Below are positions 8,964 to 19,037 of a DNA stretch of 64,000 bases, in pieces. The notes under the pieces were generated by a model, which saw only the letters and a list, made by a program, of their open reading frames with translations, ran no database searches and was not told the origin of the DNA. The stretch is taken from positions 1 to 64,000 of the forward strand of contig NZ_VTZW01000004.1 in assembly GCF_009728995.1 (NCBI RefSeq), in the 5' to 3' direction. A program made the translations under genes and the position numbers. Every line of letters starts with the position of its first letter. Position 1 is the first letter of the stretch. This DNA is from Streptomonospora sp. PA3. GTDB lineage: Bacteria > Actinomycetota > Actinomycetes > Streptosporangiales > Streptosporangiaceae.

Positions 8964-10310
8964 ATGACCGAGCACACCACCGGCGACCGCGCCGCGGCCG
9001 AGCGGCTGCGCGAACGCATCGCCGCCGAACTCGACAGCGGCCGGGAGCGCAGCGTCGGCCTCACCCTGGAGGCCCTCGACGAGGCCGAGCTCGTCGCCCA
9101 GCACTCGCCCCTGATGTCCCCGCTGGTGTGGGACCTGGCCCACGTCGGCAACTACGAGGAGCAGTGGCTGGTGCGCACGGCGGCCGGCCAGGACGCGCTG
9201 CGCCCCGACATCGACACCCTCTACGACGCGTTCGAGAACCCGCGGGCCGATCGCATCAGCCTGCCGCTGCTCTCGCCCGCCGAGGCCCAGGACTACAACG
9301 CCCGGGTCCGCGCCCGCGTGCTGGACTCCCTGGATCGGGCCGCGTTCGACGGCCCCGATCCGCTCCTCGGCGACGGGTTCGTCTACCACATGGTCATCCA
9401 GCACGAGCACCAGCACGACGAGACCATGCTGGCCACCCACCAGCTGCGCCGCGGAGACCCGGTGCTGGCCGAGGCGGCCGCGCCGCCGGCGGCGCCCCCC
9501 TTCACCGGCCCCGAGGAGGTCCTGGTGGACGCCGGGCCGTTCACCATGGGCACCTCCGCCGACCCGTGGGCCTACGACAACGAGCGCCCCGCCCACACCG
9601 TCGACCTGCCCGCCTTCTGGATCGACACCCGGGCGGTCACCAACGCCCGCTACCAGCACTTCGTCGCCGACGGCGGCTACGACGACCCCCGCTGGTGGAG
9701 CGAGCGCGGCTGGGACTGGCGCACCCGCTCGGGCAAGCGCGCACCCGCCTTCTGGATCCGCGACGGCGGGCAGTGGCTGCGGCGCCGCCTGGGCCGGGTG
9801 GAGCCGCTGCCGCCCGACGAGCCGGTGCAGCACGTGTGCTTCCACGAGGCCGAGGCCTACGCCCGCTGGGCCGGCAAGCGGCTGCCCACGGAGGCCGAAT
9901 GGGAGAAGGCCGCCCGCCTCGACCCCGCCACCGGCCGCTGCCACCGCTTCCCGTGGGGAGCCGAGGAGCCCGGCCCCGACCACGCCAACCTCGGCCAGCG
10001 CCTCCTGCGCCCCGCACCGGCCGGGTGCTACCCGGCGGGTGCCGCGCCCTGCGGCGCGCTGCAGATGCTCGGCGACGTGTGGGAGTGGACCTCCTCCGAC
10101 TTCACCGGCTACCCGGGCTTCACAGCCTTCCCTTACCGGGAGTACTCCGAGGTGTTCTTCGGCGGCGACTACAAGGTGCTGCGCGGCGGCTCCTGGGCCA
10201 CCCACCCCACCGCCGTGCGCACCACCTTCCGCAACTGGGACCACCCCGTCCGCAGGCAGATCTTCAGCGGGTTCCGCTGCGCACGCGACGCCGAGGGGAG
10301 CCGGCGGTGA
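8964..10310 (+). CDS. egtB: EgtB, hercynine sulfoxide synthase
   Basis: A non-heme iron enzyme joining hercynine to gamma-glutamylcysteine with oxygen, forming the sulfoxide precursor of ergothioneine. The 448-residue protein has an N-terminal DinB-like helical domain with the iron motif HX3HXE (His147, His151, Glu153 in QHEHQHDE) and the third ligand in WDLAH (His60). The C-terminal FGE-sulfatase-like domain (about 170-445) shows GDVWEWTSSDF, GGDYKVLRGGSW and the ending FSGFRCA. The ATG at 8964 follows a GAGGGGAGA ribosome site. It sits between egtA and egtC on one strand. Confidence 0.96.
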   Translation: MTEHTTGDRAAAERLRERIAAELDSGRERSVGLTLEALDEAELVAQHSPLMSPLVWDLAHVGNYEEQWLVRTAAGQDALRPDIDTLYDAFENPRADRISLPLLSPAEAQDYNARVRARVLDSLDRAAFDGPDPLLGDGFVYHMVIQHEHQHDETMLATHQLRRGDPVLAEAAAPPAAPPFTGPEEVLVDAGPFTMGTSADPWAYDNERPAHTVDLPAFWIDTRAVTNARYQHFVADGGYDDPRWWSERGWDWRTRSGKRAPAFWIRDGGQWLRRRLGRVEPLPPDEPVQHVCFHEAEAYARWAGKRLPTEAEWEKAARLDPATGRCHRFPWGAEEPGPDHANLGQRLLRPAPAGCYPAGAAPCGALQMLGDVWEWTSSDFTGYPGFTAFPYREYSEVFFGGDYKVLRGGSWATHPTAVRTTFRNWDHPVRRQIFSGFRCARDAEGSRR

Positions 10311-10353
10311 GCCGGGCGGCCGCAACGGGCGCGGACCGGGAGGGGGTGCGCTG

Positions 10354-11097
10354 ATGTGCCGCCACCTGGCCTACCTGGGCGCCCCGCGCACCCTCTACGA
10401 CCTGCTCTACGCCGACCCGTACTCGCTGCACACCCAGTCCTACGCACCCCGCGAGCAGCGCCACGGCACCGTCAACGCCGACGGATTCGGGGCGGGGTGG
10501 TACGACAGCGGCCGGAGCGAGCCGCTGCGCTACCGCCGGGCGATGCCCATCTGGGCCGACTCCTCCTTCGCCGACGCCGCCCGCGCCGTCACCGCCACCT
10601 GCGTGGTCGCCGCGGTGCGCGACGCCACGCCCGGCTTCGGCACCGACGAGTCCTGCGCCCAGCCCTTCCGCGCCGACACCTGGCTGTTCTCGCACAACGG
10701 CGCCGCCAAGGACGACGAGGCGCTCGCCGCGCACCTGGGCGCGCCCGCGCCCCACGGTGCGCTGGACGCCCGCACGCCCGTGGACTCCGCCCCGCTGTTC
10801 GCCGCCGCGCTGCGGCACTGGCGCTCGGGCGCCGGCCTGGGCGAGGCCCTGGCCCGGGTGGTCACCGACGCCCGCGCCTGCTCGCCCGGCCGCTACAACC
10901 TGCTGGCCGGTGACGGCCACCGCCTGGCCGCCACCGCCGACGGCGACACCCTCTACGCCCGCCAGGGGCGCGGCGGCGTGTGGCTGGCCTCCGAACCGCT
11001 GGACGACGACCCCGACTGGCAGCCCGTGCCCGACGGCTCCCTGGTCACCGCCGACCGGGGCGGCCTGCACATCAGCCCGATCACCGCGGCCCACTAG
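10354..11097 (+). CDS. egtC: EgtC, gamma-glutamyl hercynylcysteine sulfoxide amidase
   Basis: A class II glutamine-amidotransferase fold (Ntn hydrolase) that removes glutamate from the EgtB product. The protein begins MCRHLAYLG, so Cys2 becomes the N-terminal nucleophile after Met removal. NADGFGAGWYD and FSHNGA are typical substrate-pocket motifs of the family. 247 residues is the normal length. GGGAGGGGG lies just before the ATG at 10354. It follows egtB by 43 nt and precedes egtD by 12 nt, so co-translation is likely. Confidence 0.95.
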   Translation: MCRHLAYLGAPRTLYDLLYADPYSLHTQSYAPREQRHGTVNADGFGAGWYDSGRSEPLRYRRAMPIWADSSFADAARAVTATCVVAAVRDATPGFGTDESCAQPFRADTWLFSHNGAAKDDEALAAHLGAPAPHGALDARTPVDSAPLFAAALRHWRSGAGLGEALARVVTDARACSPGRYNLLAGDGHRLAATADGDTLYARQGRGGVWLASEPLDDDPDWQPVPDGSLVTADRGGLHISPITAAH

Positions 11098-11109
11098 GAC
11101 GGAGCGTCC

Positions 11110-12955
<1,846 letters not shown>

Positions 12956-12974
12956 AGCGCACGCGCGGGCGGCC

Positions 12975-13727
12975 CTACACGGTGAAGCCCAGCAGCACGA
13001 ACGTCTGGGCGGCCAGCACTCCGCCGATGATCGGGGCGACGACGGGCACCCAGGCATAGGACCAGTCCGAGCCGCCCTTGCCGGGGATGGGCAGCAGCGC
13101 GTGGGCGATGCGGGGCCCCAGGTCGCGCGCCGGGTTGATGGCGTAGCCGGTGGGTCCGCCCAGCGACAGCCCGATGGACAGCACCAGGAACCCGACCAGC
13201 AGCGGCGCGAAGCCGGTGGCGAACAGGTCGGCCAGGGTGCCGTTGCCGACCTCGGTCAGCGGGTTCATGTTGGCGTTGATGCCCAGGATCCCGAAGATCA
13301 GCATGAAGGTGCCGACGACCTCGGTGAGGAAGTTGGCCGGGATGCTGCGCACAGCGGGAATGGTGCTGAAGACCCCGAGCTTGGTCGCGGCGTCGGGGGT
13401 GTCGCGCCAGTGGGGGTAGTAGGCGAGGAACACGATCACGGAGCCGAACAGGCCGCCGGCGATCTGCGCGACGATGTAGCCCGGCACCTGCGTCCAGGGC
13501 AGTTCGCCGATGGACGCCATGGCCAGGGTGACGGCCGGGTTGATGTGGGCGCCGCTGTACTGCCCCACGGTGTAGACGGCCATGGCCACGGCCAGGCCCC
13601 AGCCGAAGGTGATGACGATCCAGCCGCCGCCGGCGGCCTTGGAATGAGCGAGGGTGACTCCGGCGACGACGCCGCAGCCCAGCAGCGTCAGGATCGCCGT
13701 TCCGACGAACTCGGCCAGATAAATCAT
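12975..13727 (-). CDS. glpF: Glycerol facilitator / aquaglyceroporin (MIP family)
   Basis: A 250-residue inner-membrane channel with the two half-membrane NPA loops: SGAHINPAVT (Asn63) and GYAINPARD (Asn198). The Arg-Asp after the second NPA (201-202) is the usual mark of glycerol-conducting members rather than strict water channels. Six transmembrane helices can be traced. GAGGTCCTC precedes the ATG at 13727. No glycerol kinase or dehydrogenase adjoins. A consensus Crp-type site about 130 nt upstream suggests cAMP-linked control. It shares the strand with menA but is probably transcribed separately. Confidence 0.92.
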   Translation of the reverse strand: MIYLAEFVGTAILTLLGCGVVAGVTLAHSKAAGGGWIVITFGWGLAVAMAVYTVGQYSGAHINPAVTLAMASIGELPWTQVPGYIVAQIAGGLFGSVIVFLAYYPHWRDTPDAATKLGVFSTIPAVRSIPANFLTEVVGTFMLIFGILGINANMNPLTEVGNGTLADLFATGFAPLLVGFLVLSIGLSLGGPTGYAINPARDLGPRIAHALLPIPGKGGSDWSYAWVPVVAPIIGGVLAAQTFVLLGFTV

Positions 13728-14064
13728 GAGGACCTCCGCCGTGACGCCGCCGCGGCCGGGTGGGACGCGGAACCGGCAGCGAGGGCGGCATGGTGGCCGG
13801 CCCCGCGGCCGCAGCGGACCCGCACGCGGTGGGCCGGTGCGGAACGCTGGAAAGAGTGTGATTCAGGTCACACTGAATGTCAACGATCGTTCCGTGTCCA
13901 GCGGACATCGCGCGGAAGTCCGGCGCAATAGGCATTTCCGGATGCGCCGTGTGTCAAACGGCCCTCTGGGGCGGTCGGCGGCCGCGACCGCCGCGCGGGC
14001 CGGCCGCGATCCGGCCGCTGTCCGGCGCTCGGGCACGACCCGCCCCGGCCGGGCGGGCCCGCGC
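13728..14064. other. Intergenic region between menA and glpF
   Basis: These 337 nt hold the glpF promoter region with the Crp-type site at 13855-13874. No gene was found. It is less GC-extreme around 13850-13900, as expected for a regulatory region. Confidence 0.6.
13855..13874. promoter_or_regulatory. Crp/GlxR-type binding site upstream of glpF
   Basis: AGTGTGA-N6-TCACACT is a perfect 7-bp inverted repeat containing the exact Crp consensus TGTGA-N6-TCACA (13857-13872). It lies about 130 nt upstream of the glpF ATG. Actinobacterial Crp proteins bind this motif; direction of the effect is unknown. Confidence 0.7.
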
Positions 14065-14946
14065 TCACCCCACCGCGCCCAGGCCCAGGCCCGCCGTGAA
14101 CAGCGCACCGAACAGCAGCTGCAGCCGGCCGGTCTCGCCCAGTCCCGCCACCAGGTCGCGGCCCACCTGGCCGCCCAGCACCCGCCGCAGCGGCGGCACC
14201 GCGGCCGGCACCGCCAGCAGCACCAGCGCCGCCCACCAGCTCGCGGCCGCGGTCGCCAGCGCGCACACGAACGCCCCGGCCACACACCCCGCGTACAGCC
14301 GCCGCGTGCCCGCATCGCCCAGCCGCACCGCCAGCGTGTTCTTCCCGGTCTGGGCGTCGGTGCCGATGTCGCGCAGGTTGTTGATCACCAGCACCGAGCA
14401 GGAGAGCAGCCCAACAGGGACCGCCGCCACCCACCCCTGCCAGGGGACCGCCTCCATCTGCACGAACACCGTGCCGACCACGGCCACCAGCCCGAAGAAC
14501 ACGAACACCGACAGCTCGCCCAGCGCCCGGTAGCCGTAGGGCCGCCGCCCGCCGGTGTAGAACCACGCCGCGACGATGGACACCGCGCCCACCAGCACCA
14601 GCCACCACGCGGTCGTCGCCGCCAGCACCAATCCCAGCACCGCCGCCACCGCGAAGCACACCCAGGCGGCCGAGAGCACCCGCTTGGGCACCGCCAGCCG
14701 GGCGGCGGTCAGCCGGGTGGGGCCCACCCGCTGCTCGGTGTCGGTGCCGCGGATTCCGTCGCTGTAGTCGTTGGCGTAGTTCACGCCCACCTGCAGCGCG
14801 AGCGCCACCCCGACCGCCAGCAGCGCCTTCCACCACACGGCGGCCCCGGCGCCCACCGCCACCCCCGTGCCCACCGCGACCGGGACGATCGAATTCGGCA
14901 ACGTGCGGGGACGCGCCCCCGCCACCCACTCGCTGACCGTGGCCAC
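14065..14946 (-). CDS. menA: 1,4-dihydroxy-2-naphthoate polyprenyltransferase
   Basis: A UbiA-superfamily membrane enzyme that attaches the polyprenyl tail to 1,4-dihydroxy-2-naphthoate, giving demethylmenaquinone. The Asp-rich prenyl diphosphate site NYANDYSDGIRGTD is present, with TLPNSIVPVAVG near the start and about eight hydrophobic helices. I choose the GTG at 14946 (293 residues), which follows an AGGAGGGG ribosome site; an ATG 48 nt upstream would add a poorly conserved basic leader. The gene follows an acetyltransferase on the same strand. No other men gene is in the window. Confidence 0.93.
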   Translation of the reverse strand: MATVSEWVAGARPRTLPNSIVPVAVGTGVAVGAGAAVWWKALLAVGVALALQVGVNYANDYSDGIRGTDTEQRVGPTRLTAARLAVPKRVLSAAWVCFAVAAVLGLVLAATTAWWLVLVGAVSIVAAWFYTGGRRPYGYRALGELSVFVFFGLVAVVGTVFVQMEAVPWQGWVAAVPVGLLSCSVLVINNLRDIGTDAQTGKNTLAVRLGDAGTRRLYAGCVAGAFVCALATAAASWWAALVLLAVPAAVPPLRRVLGGQVGRDLVAGLGETGRLQLLFGALFTAGLGLGAVG

Positions 14947-15051
14947 CCCTCGGCCCCTCCTGCTCGTGCCGACCGCCTCAAGCGGTGCGCTCAAGGCCGG
15001 GAATCCACGTTAGCGCCGTCCGGTACCGCGCCCGCCCGGGGCCCGGCGGGC

Positions 15052-15594
15052 TCACTCGCCGATCGCGGCGTGCATCCGGACCATGGGCAGGGGCGCCCCC
15101 ACGTCCAGCTCCCGCGTCGCGCCGTCGGGGCGCCACCCGGCCGCCTCGGCGAAGGACCGCAGCGGATTTCCGGCCTCCAGCACCCACAGCACCGCGGTGC
15201 GGAAACCGTCGTCGACCAGGTGGTCCACCGCCGCGTTGAGCAGCCGGCTGCCGTGCCCGCTGCGCAGGTGATCGGGGTGCACGTGCAGGGCGTAGACCTC
15301 GGCGTCGGTGGCCGGCCAGAGGTCGGGATCCCCGGCCGGACCCAGCGCGGCGAAGCCCACCACCGCGCGCCGGTCGGTGGCCACCAGCAGCCGGTGCCGG
15401 GAGGTCGGCGGGTTGGCCAGCGCGTCGTGCCACTGCTCCCGGAAGCGGTCGGCGGCCTCGCCGCTGCCGATCTCGGCCAGCACCGGCTCGGGCAGCACCG
15501 GACCGTACATCGACCGCCAGGCGGCGACCTGCACGTCCACGACGGCGTCGATGTCCGCCGCCCGGGCGGACCTGACAAAGCGCTCTGTCGACAC
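15052..15594 (-). CDS. GNAT-family N-acetyltransferase
   Basis: 180 residues from a GTG at 15594. The GNAT fold is recognised by an N-terminal VRSARAADIDAVVDVQVAAW, the strand VVGFAALGP, and the acetyl-CoA loop (VYALHVHPDHLRSGHGSRLL, R/Q-x-x-G-x-G/A type), followed by AGNPLRSFAEAAGW. It moves an acetyl group from acetyl-CoA to an unknown amine. It lies 105 nt upstream of menA on the same strand, but the link may be positional only. Confidence 0.85.
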   Translation of the reverse strand: MSTERFVRSARAADIDAVVDVQVAAWRSMYGPVLPEPVLAEIGSGEAADRFREQWHDALANPPTSRHRLLVATDRRAVVGFAALGPAGDPDLWPATDAEVYALHVHPDHLRSGHGSRLLNAAVDHLVDDGFRTAVLWVLEAGNPLRSFAEAAGWRPDGATRELDVGAPLPMVRMHAAIGE

Positions 15595-15814
15595 CGCTGC
15601 GACCCCGATCCCGTCCTCGACTCCACCGGCCGGCGCGCGCCTGCGCGGTCCGACCTCCTGCCGGGCATGGTTTCAGCAGGCCGCCGCCTCCGGCAAAACA
15701 GGCGCGGCGCGCCCGGTGCGCACCCTGGCCCCGGCTCGGGGAGAACCCTGCCCCGACCCGCAATACCCCGCTTCCGCGTTCACCCGGCGCCGCGGGCATG
15801 GCAGCATCGTGCAG

Positions 15815-16195
15815 GTGAGCATCATCATCAGAATCCTCGTCAACGCCGTCGCCCTCGCCGCGGCGGTCTTCCTGATCGACGGGCTCAACGTCGACTCCGC
15901 GTCGACGGGCGAGACGATCGTCGTCTACCTCGCCCTCGGCGCCATCTTCGGCGTGGTCAACGCGGTGATCAAGCCGATCGTCAAGACGGTCGGGTGCGCC
16001 TTCTACGTGCTCACCCTCGGCCTGATCTCGCTGGTCGTCAACGCCCTGCTGCTCCTGCTGACCGCATGGATCGCCGGGGTCCTCGGCCTGCCCTTCACCA
16101 TCGACGGCTTCTGGCCCGCCCTGCTGGGCGCGATCGTCGTCGCGGTCGTCAGCTGGCTGCTGAGCCTGCTGCTGCCCGGTCGCGACGACGACTGA
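15815..16195 (+). CDS. Small phage-holin-family-4-like membrane protein
   Basis: 126 residues from the GTG at 15815, nearly all hydrophobic, with four transmembrane segments and a charged tail (PGRDDD). The pattern IRILVNAVALAAAVFLIDGL, GAIFGVVNAVIKPIVK and LTLGLISLVVNALLLLL is typical of the widespread bacterial family named after a mycobacteriophage holin (Phage_holin_4_2). In free-living actinobacteria these proteins have no proven lytic role. No phage gene is near, so it is a chromosomal membrane protein of unknown function. It converges with the permease gene. Confidence 0.85.
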   Translation: MSIIIRILVNAVALAAAVFLIDGLNVDSASTGETIVVYLALGAIFGVVNAVIKPIVKTVGCAFYVLTLGLISLVVNALLLLLTAWIAGVLGLPFTIDGFWPALLGAIVVAVVSWLLSLLLPGRDDD

Positions 16196-16206
16196 GCACG
16201 ACCCAG

Positions 16207-16237
16207 GCGGCGGCCCGGGGAGTGGCCGGGCCGCCGC
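16207..16237. terminator. Perfect 12-bp hairpin between convergent genes
   Basis: Arms 16207-16218 and 16226-16237 around a 7-nt loop GGAGTGG. It lies between the ends of the holin-like gene (+) and the AtoE-type permease gene (-), so it can terminate both. Confidence 0.7.
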
Positions 16238-16258
16238 TTCGCGCGCTCGGCGGGCGCC

Positions 16259-17695
16259 TCAGCGCAGGAAGGTGATGCACAGCGACGCGGCGACGATGCC
16301 GAAGAGCATCACCGCGGCGCTGTAGCCCAGCACCCTGCCCGCCCGCAACCGGGTCAGCGCCAGCAGCGGCAGGGCCCAGAACGGCTGGATGCCGTTGGTC
16401 AGCTGGTCGCCCATCGCCACCGCCATCACGCCCACGCCCGGTTCCAGGCCGAGCGAGGACGCGGCCTGGGTGACGATCGGGCCCTGCACCGCCCACTGGC
16501 CGCCGCCGGAGGGCACCGCCAGGTTCACCAGGCAGGCGCTGATCATCGCCCAGAACGGGTAGGTCAGCGGCGTCGAGAAGGACACGAACCACTCGGCGAT
16601 GGTCGCCAGCAGGCCCGAGTGCTCCATGATGCCCATGATCCCGGCGTAGAACGGGAACTGCACGATGACCGAGGAGGCGTTGCGGGCACCCTCGGCCGCG
16701 GCAGCGGAGTAGCTCGCCAGAGTGCCGTGCAGTGCCAGGCCCAGCATCAGGAACGTGAAGTTGAGCAGGTTGAGGTCCATGCCCACGATCCCGCTGCGCA
16801 CCAGCTCGGGAACCAGGTAGACCGCGCCCGCGGCCACCACGATCAGCACCGGGATCCGGCTGTGCATCAGCCGCTCGGCCGGGGCGAGGGACCGGGCGCC
16901 GGCCGAGGAGCCGCCGGAGCCGTTCTTGCGGCCCAGCTGCTTCTTGCGCTCGCGGCGCCGCTGGGCCCCGGTCAGCGGCCCGGCGCCCGCACCGTTCCCG
17001 TTGCCGCTGTGGGCCGCGGCGGCGGTCTCGCGCTCCTCGGCGATCTCCTCGGCGTCCTCGGCGCGCGGGTGCATGCTCATGATCAGCAGCGGGGCCCCGA
17101 TGAGCATCGCCGCGAGGAAGACGAGGTTGAACGGCTGCAGGAGCGTCTCGCTCAGCGGCAGCACGCCGATCTCGCCCTCCAGGAAGTGGCCCTCGGTGTT
17201 GACCAGCAGCGGCGCCGAGCCCGACAGGCCGCTGTGCCAGACCATCAGGCCGACGTATCCGCCCGCCGCCAGCAGCGGGAAGTGGACCTTGATGCCGCGC
17301 GCCCTGCAGGAGCGCGCCACCTCCACCGCCAGCAGCGCACCGGCGATCAGCCCCAGGCCCCAGTGGATCATCCCCAGGACCGCGGCGCCCGCCGCGGTGA
17401 GCACGTAGGCCGAGCGGGGGCCGCGGGGCAGCCGGGCCAGCGCCGCGATGCCGCGTTTGGCGGGCGGGGACGAGGCCAGCGCATAGCCGGTCACCAGCAC
17501 CAGCGACATCTGCATGGCGAACTCCAGCAGACCCCAGAAGCCGGCGTACCAGTCGTCGACGAGGGTGAGCGGCCCGTGGTCGGTCAACCCGAGGGCCAGC
17601 AGGTAGACGAGTACCGTCAGCGCGATCGCGAAGACGAACGCGTCGGGGATCCACCGCGTGCTGAACGCGGCGAGGGCGTTGCCGATCCGGCGCAA
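16259..17695 (-). CDS. AtoE-type short-chain fatty acid permease
   Basis: A 478-residue, polytopic membrane protein of the short-chain fatty acid transporter family (AtoE/TIGR00366). Typical features are the N-terminal RWIPDAFVFAIALTVLVYLL, GMIHWGLGLIAGAL, GLMVWHSGLSGSAPLL, and near the end NLAVPSGGGQWAVQGPI and GDQLTNGIQPFWALPLL. Between helices, around residues 212-275, is a low-complexity, charged insertion (Ala/Glu-rich then Gly/Arg/Lys-rich) longer than I would expect for the family. It should import butyrate- or acetoacetate-like acids. No CoA transferase is adjacent. It is divergent from dapA. Confidence 0.88.
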   Translation of the reverse strand: MRRIGNALAAFSTRWIPDAFVFAIALTVLVYLLALGLTDHGPLTLVDDWYAGFWGLLEFAMQMSLVLVTGYALASSPPAKRGIAALARLPRGPRSAYVLTAAGAAVLGMIHWGLGLIAGALLAVEVARSCRARGIKVHFPLLAAGGYVGLMVWHSGLSGSAPLLVNTEGHFLEGEIGVLPLSETLLQPFNLVFLAAMLIGAPLLIMSMHPRAEDAEEIAEERETAAAAHSGNGNGAGAGPLTGAQRRRERKKQLGRKNGSGGSSAGARSLAPAERLMHSRIPVLIVVAAGAVYLVPELVRSGIVGMDLNLLNFTFLMLGLALHGTLASYSAAAAEGARNASSVIVQFPFYAGIMGIMEHSGLLATIAEWFVSFSTPLTYPFWAMISACLVNLAVPSGGGQWAVQGPIVTQAASSLGLEPGVGVMAVAMGDQLTNGIQPFWALPLLALTRLRAGRVLGYSAAVMLFGIVAASLCITFLR

Positions 17696-18059
17696 GGGAC
17701 CCTCCAGCGGGAGCGGGTGAGTGGGGGAGCGGGGGCGGGCGAGGTCGTCGCCGCGGCCGCCGCGGGGGGCGGGGAGCAGGCGCCGCCGGGACCGGGGGCG
17801 CCGCCGATGTGCGGTCGAAGTGTGTAACGCGGGTCACTGCGGCGTCAAGATCATCGGCGCGCATCGGCGCACGCGGCGGTCGCGGAGAGGCGCGGAGCGC
17901 AGTTCGCTCGCGCGGCGGGGGCTGCCGAGCCGTTCCGAGGCGCCGGCGTCCCACGGCCCCCGCCGCCAGAGGTCGGATGATGGGTGAATCAGGCGGAAAA
18001 TCCACTTCGGTGAGGGTCGCATGGGCGCAGTCGGGGTCGTGGCGCGGTACGTTTTCCCT
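17696..18059. other. Divergent intergenic region, AtoE-type permease and dapA
   Basis: These 364 nt carry both promoters. On the dapA side a TACGTT hexamer sits just before the start. Around 17819-17836 there is an imperfect GTG...CAC dyad (GTGTAACGCGGGTCAC) that could be an operator for the permease. No gene was found. Confidence 0.5.
18048..18053 (+). promoter_or_regulatory. Putative -10 box of dapA
   Basis: TACGTT ends 6 nt before the ATG at 18060. No ribosome-binding purine run lies between, so a leaderless transcript is likely. Confidence 0.55.
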
Positions 18060-19037
18060 ATGTCAGGCAGCACTTCGCCGAGCGCGCCTTTCGGCCAGAT
18101 GTTGACCGCCATGGTCACGCCCATGCAGGAGAACGGCGACGTCGACTACGACGGCGCCGCCCGCCTCGCCACCTACCTGGTCGATGAGCAGCGCAATGAC
18201 GGCCTCATCATCAGCGGTACCACTGGAGAGTCGCCGACCACCAGTGACGAGGAGAAGGACCGGTTGCTGCGCGCCGTGCTGGAAGCGGTCGGCGACCGGG
18301 CCGTGGTCGTGGCCGGAGTCGGCACCAACGACACCCGCCACAGCATCGACCTCGCCCGCAGCGCGGAACGCGCCGGTGCGCACGGCCTGCTCCTGGTCAC
18401 GCCCTACTACAACAAGCCCCCGCAGGAGGGGCTGATCCGGCACTTCACCTCCATCGCCGACGCCACCGAGCTGCCGGTGATGCTCTACGACATCCCTCAG
18501 CGCACCGGTACCCCGATCGCCTCGGAGACCCTGGTGCGGCTGGCCGAGCACCCGCGCATCGTCGCCAACAAGGACGCCAAGGACGACCTCGGCGCCAGCT
18601 CGTGGGTGATGGAGCGCACCGACATGGCGTTCTACTGCGGCTCCGACATCCTCAACCTGCCGCTGCTGTCGGTGGGCGCCTCCGGCTTCGTCAGCGTCGT
18701 GGGCCACATCGTCGGCTCCGACCTGCACGACATGATCGACGCCTACCAGAGCGGCGACGTCGTGCGCGCCCTGGCCATCCACCGGCGCCTGACCCCGGTC
18801 TACACCGGCATCTTCCGCACCCAGGGCGTCATCACCACCAAGGCGGTGCTGAACATGTTCGGCCTGCCCGGCGGCCCGGTGCGCACGCCGCTGGCCGACG
18901 CCTCGCCCGAACTGCAGGCACTGCTGCGCGAGGACCTCGCCGCGGCCGGCGTCAAGGGACCGATCGGACTGGCCCCCCACCAGGCGGTGCCGGCCAGCGT
19001 GGTGGGGGTCGAACGGCTGACGGAAGGATCCGCATGA
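18060..19037 (+). CDS. dapA: 4-hydroxy-tetrahydrodipicolinate synthase
   Basis: Condenses pyruvate with aspartate semialdehyde, the first committed step of diaminopimelate synthesis. The (beta/alpha)8-barrel shows GTTGESPT (phosphate-like loop), LLVTPYYNKPPQEGL with the catalytic Tyr, MLYDIPQRTG and VANKDAKDD with the Schiff-base Lys. The ATG at 18060 gives 325 residues starting SGSTSPSAPFGQML, as in relatives; an upstream in-frame ATG is rejected because it precedes the -10 box. Its stop overlaps the RNase J start (ATGA), so the two are co-translated. dapA followed by RNase J is a conserved actinobacterial pairing. Confidence 0.96.
   Translation: MSGSTSPSAPFGQMLTAMVTPMQENGDVDYDGAARLATYLVDEQRNDGLIISGTTGESPTTSDEEKDRLLRAVLEAVGDRAVVVAGVGTNDTRHSIDLARSAERAGAHGLLLVTPYYNKPPQEGLIRHFTSIADATELPVMLYDIPQRTGTPIASETLVRLAEHPRIVANKDAKDDLGASSWVMERTDMAFYCGSDILNLPLLSVGASGFVSVVGHIVGSDLHDMIDAYQSGDVVRALAIHRRLTPVYTGIFRTQGVITTKAVLNMFGLPGGPVRTPLADASPELQALLREDLAAAGVKGPIGLAPHQAVPASVVGVERLTEGSA

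Noticed and set aside
15815-16195. Holin-like gene as evidence of a prophage
   Set aside because: No endolysin, structural or integrase gene nearby; this family is widespread on bacterial chromosomes.
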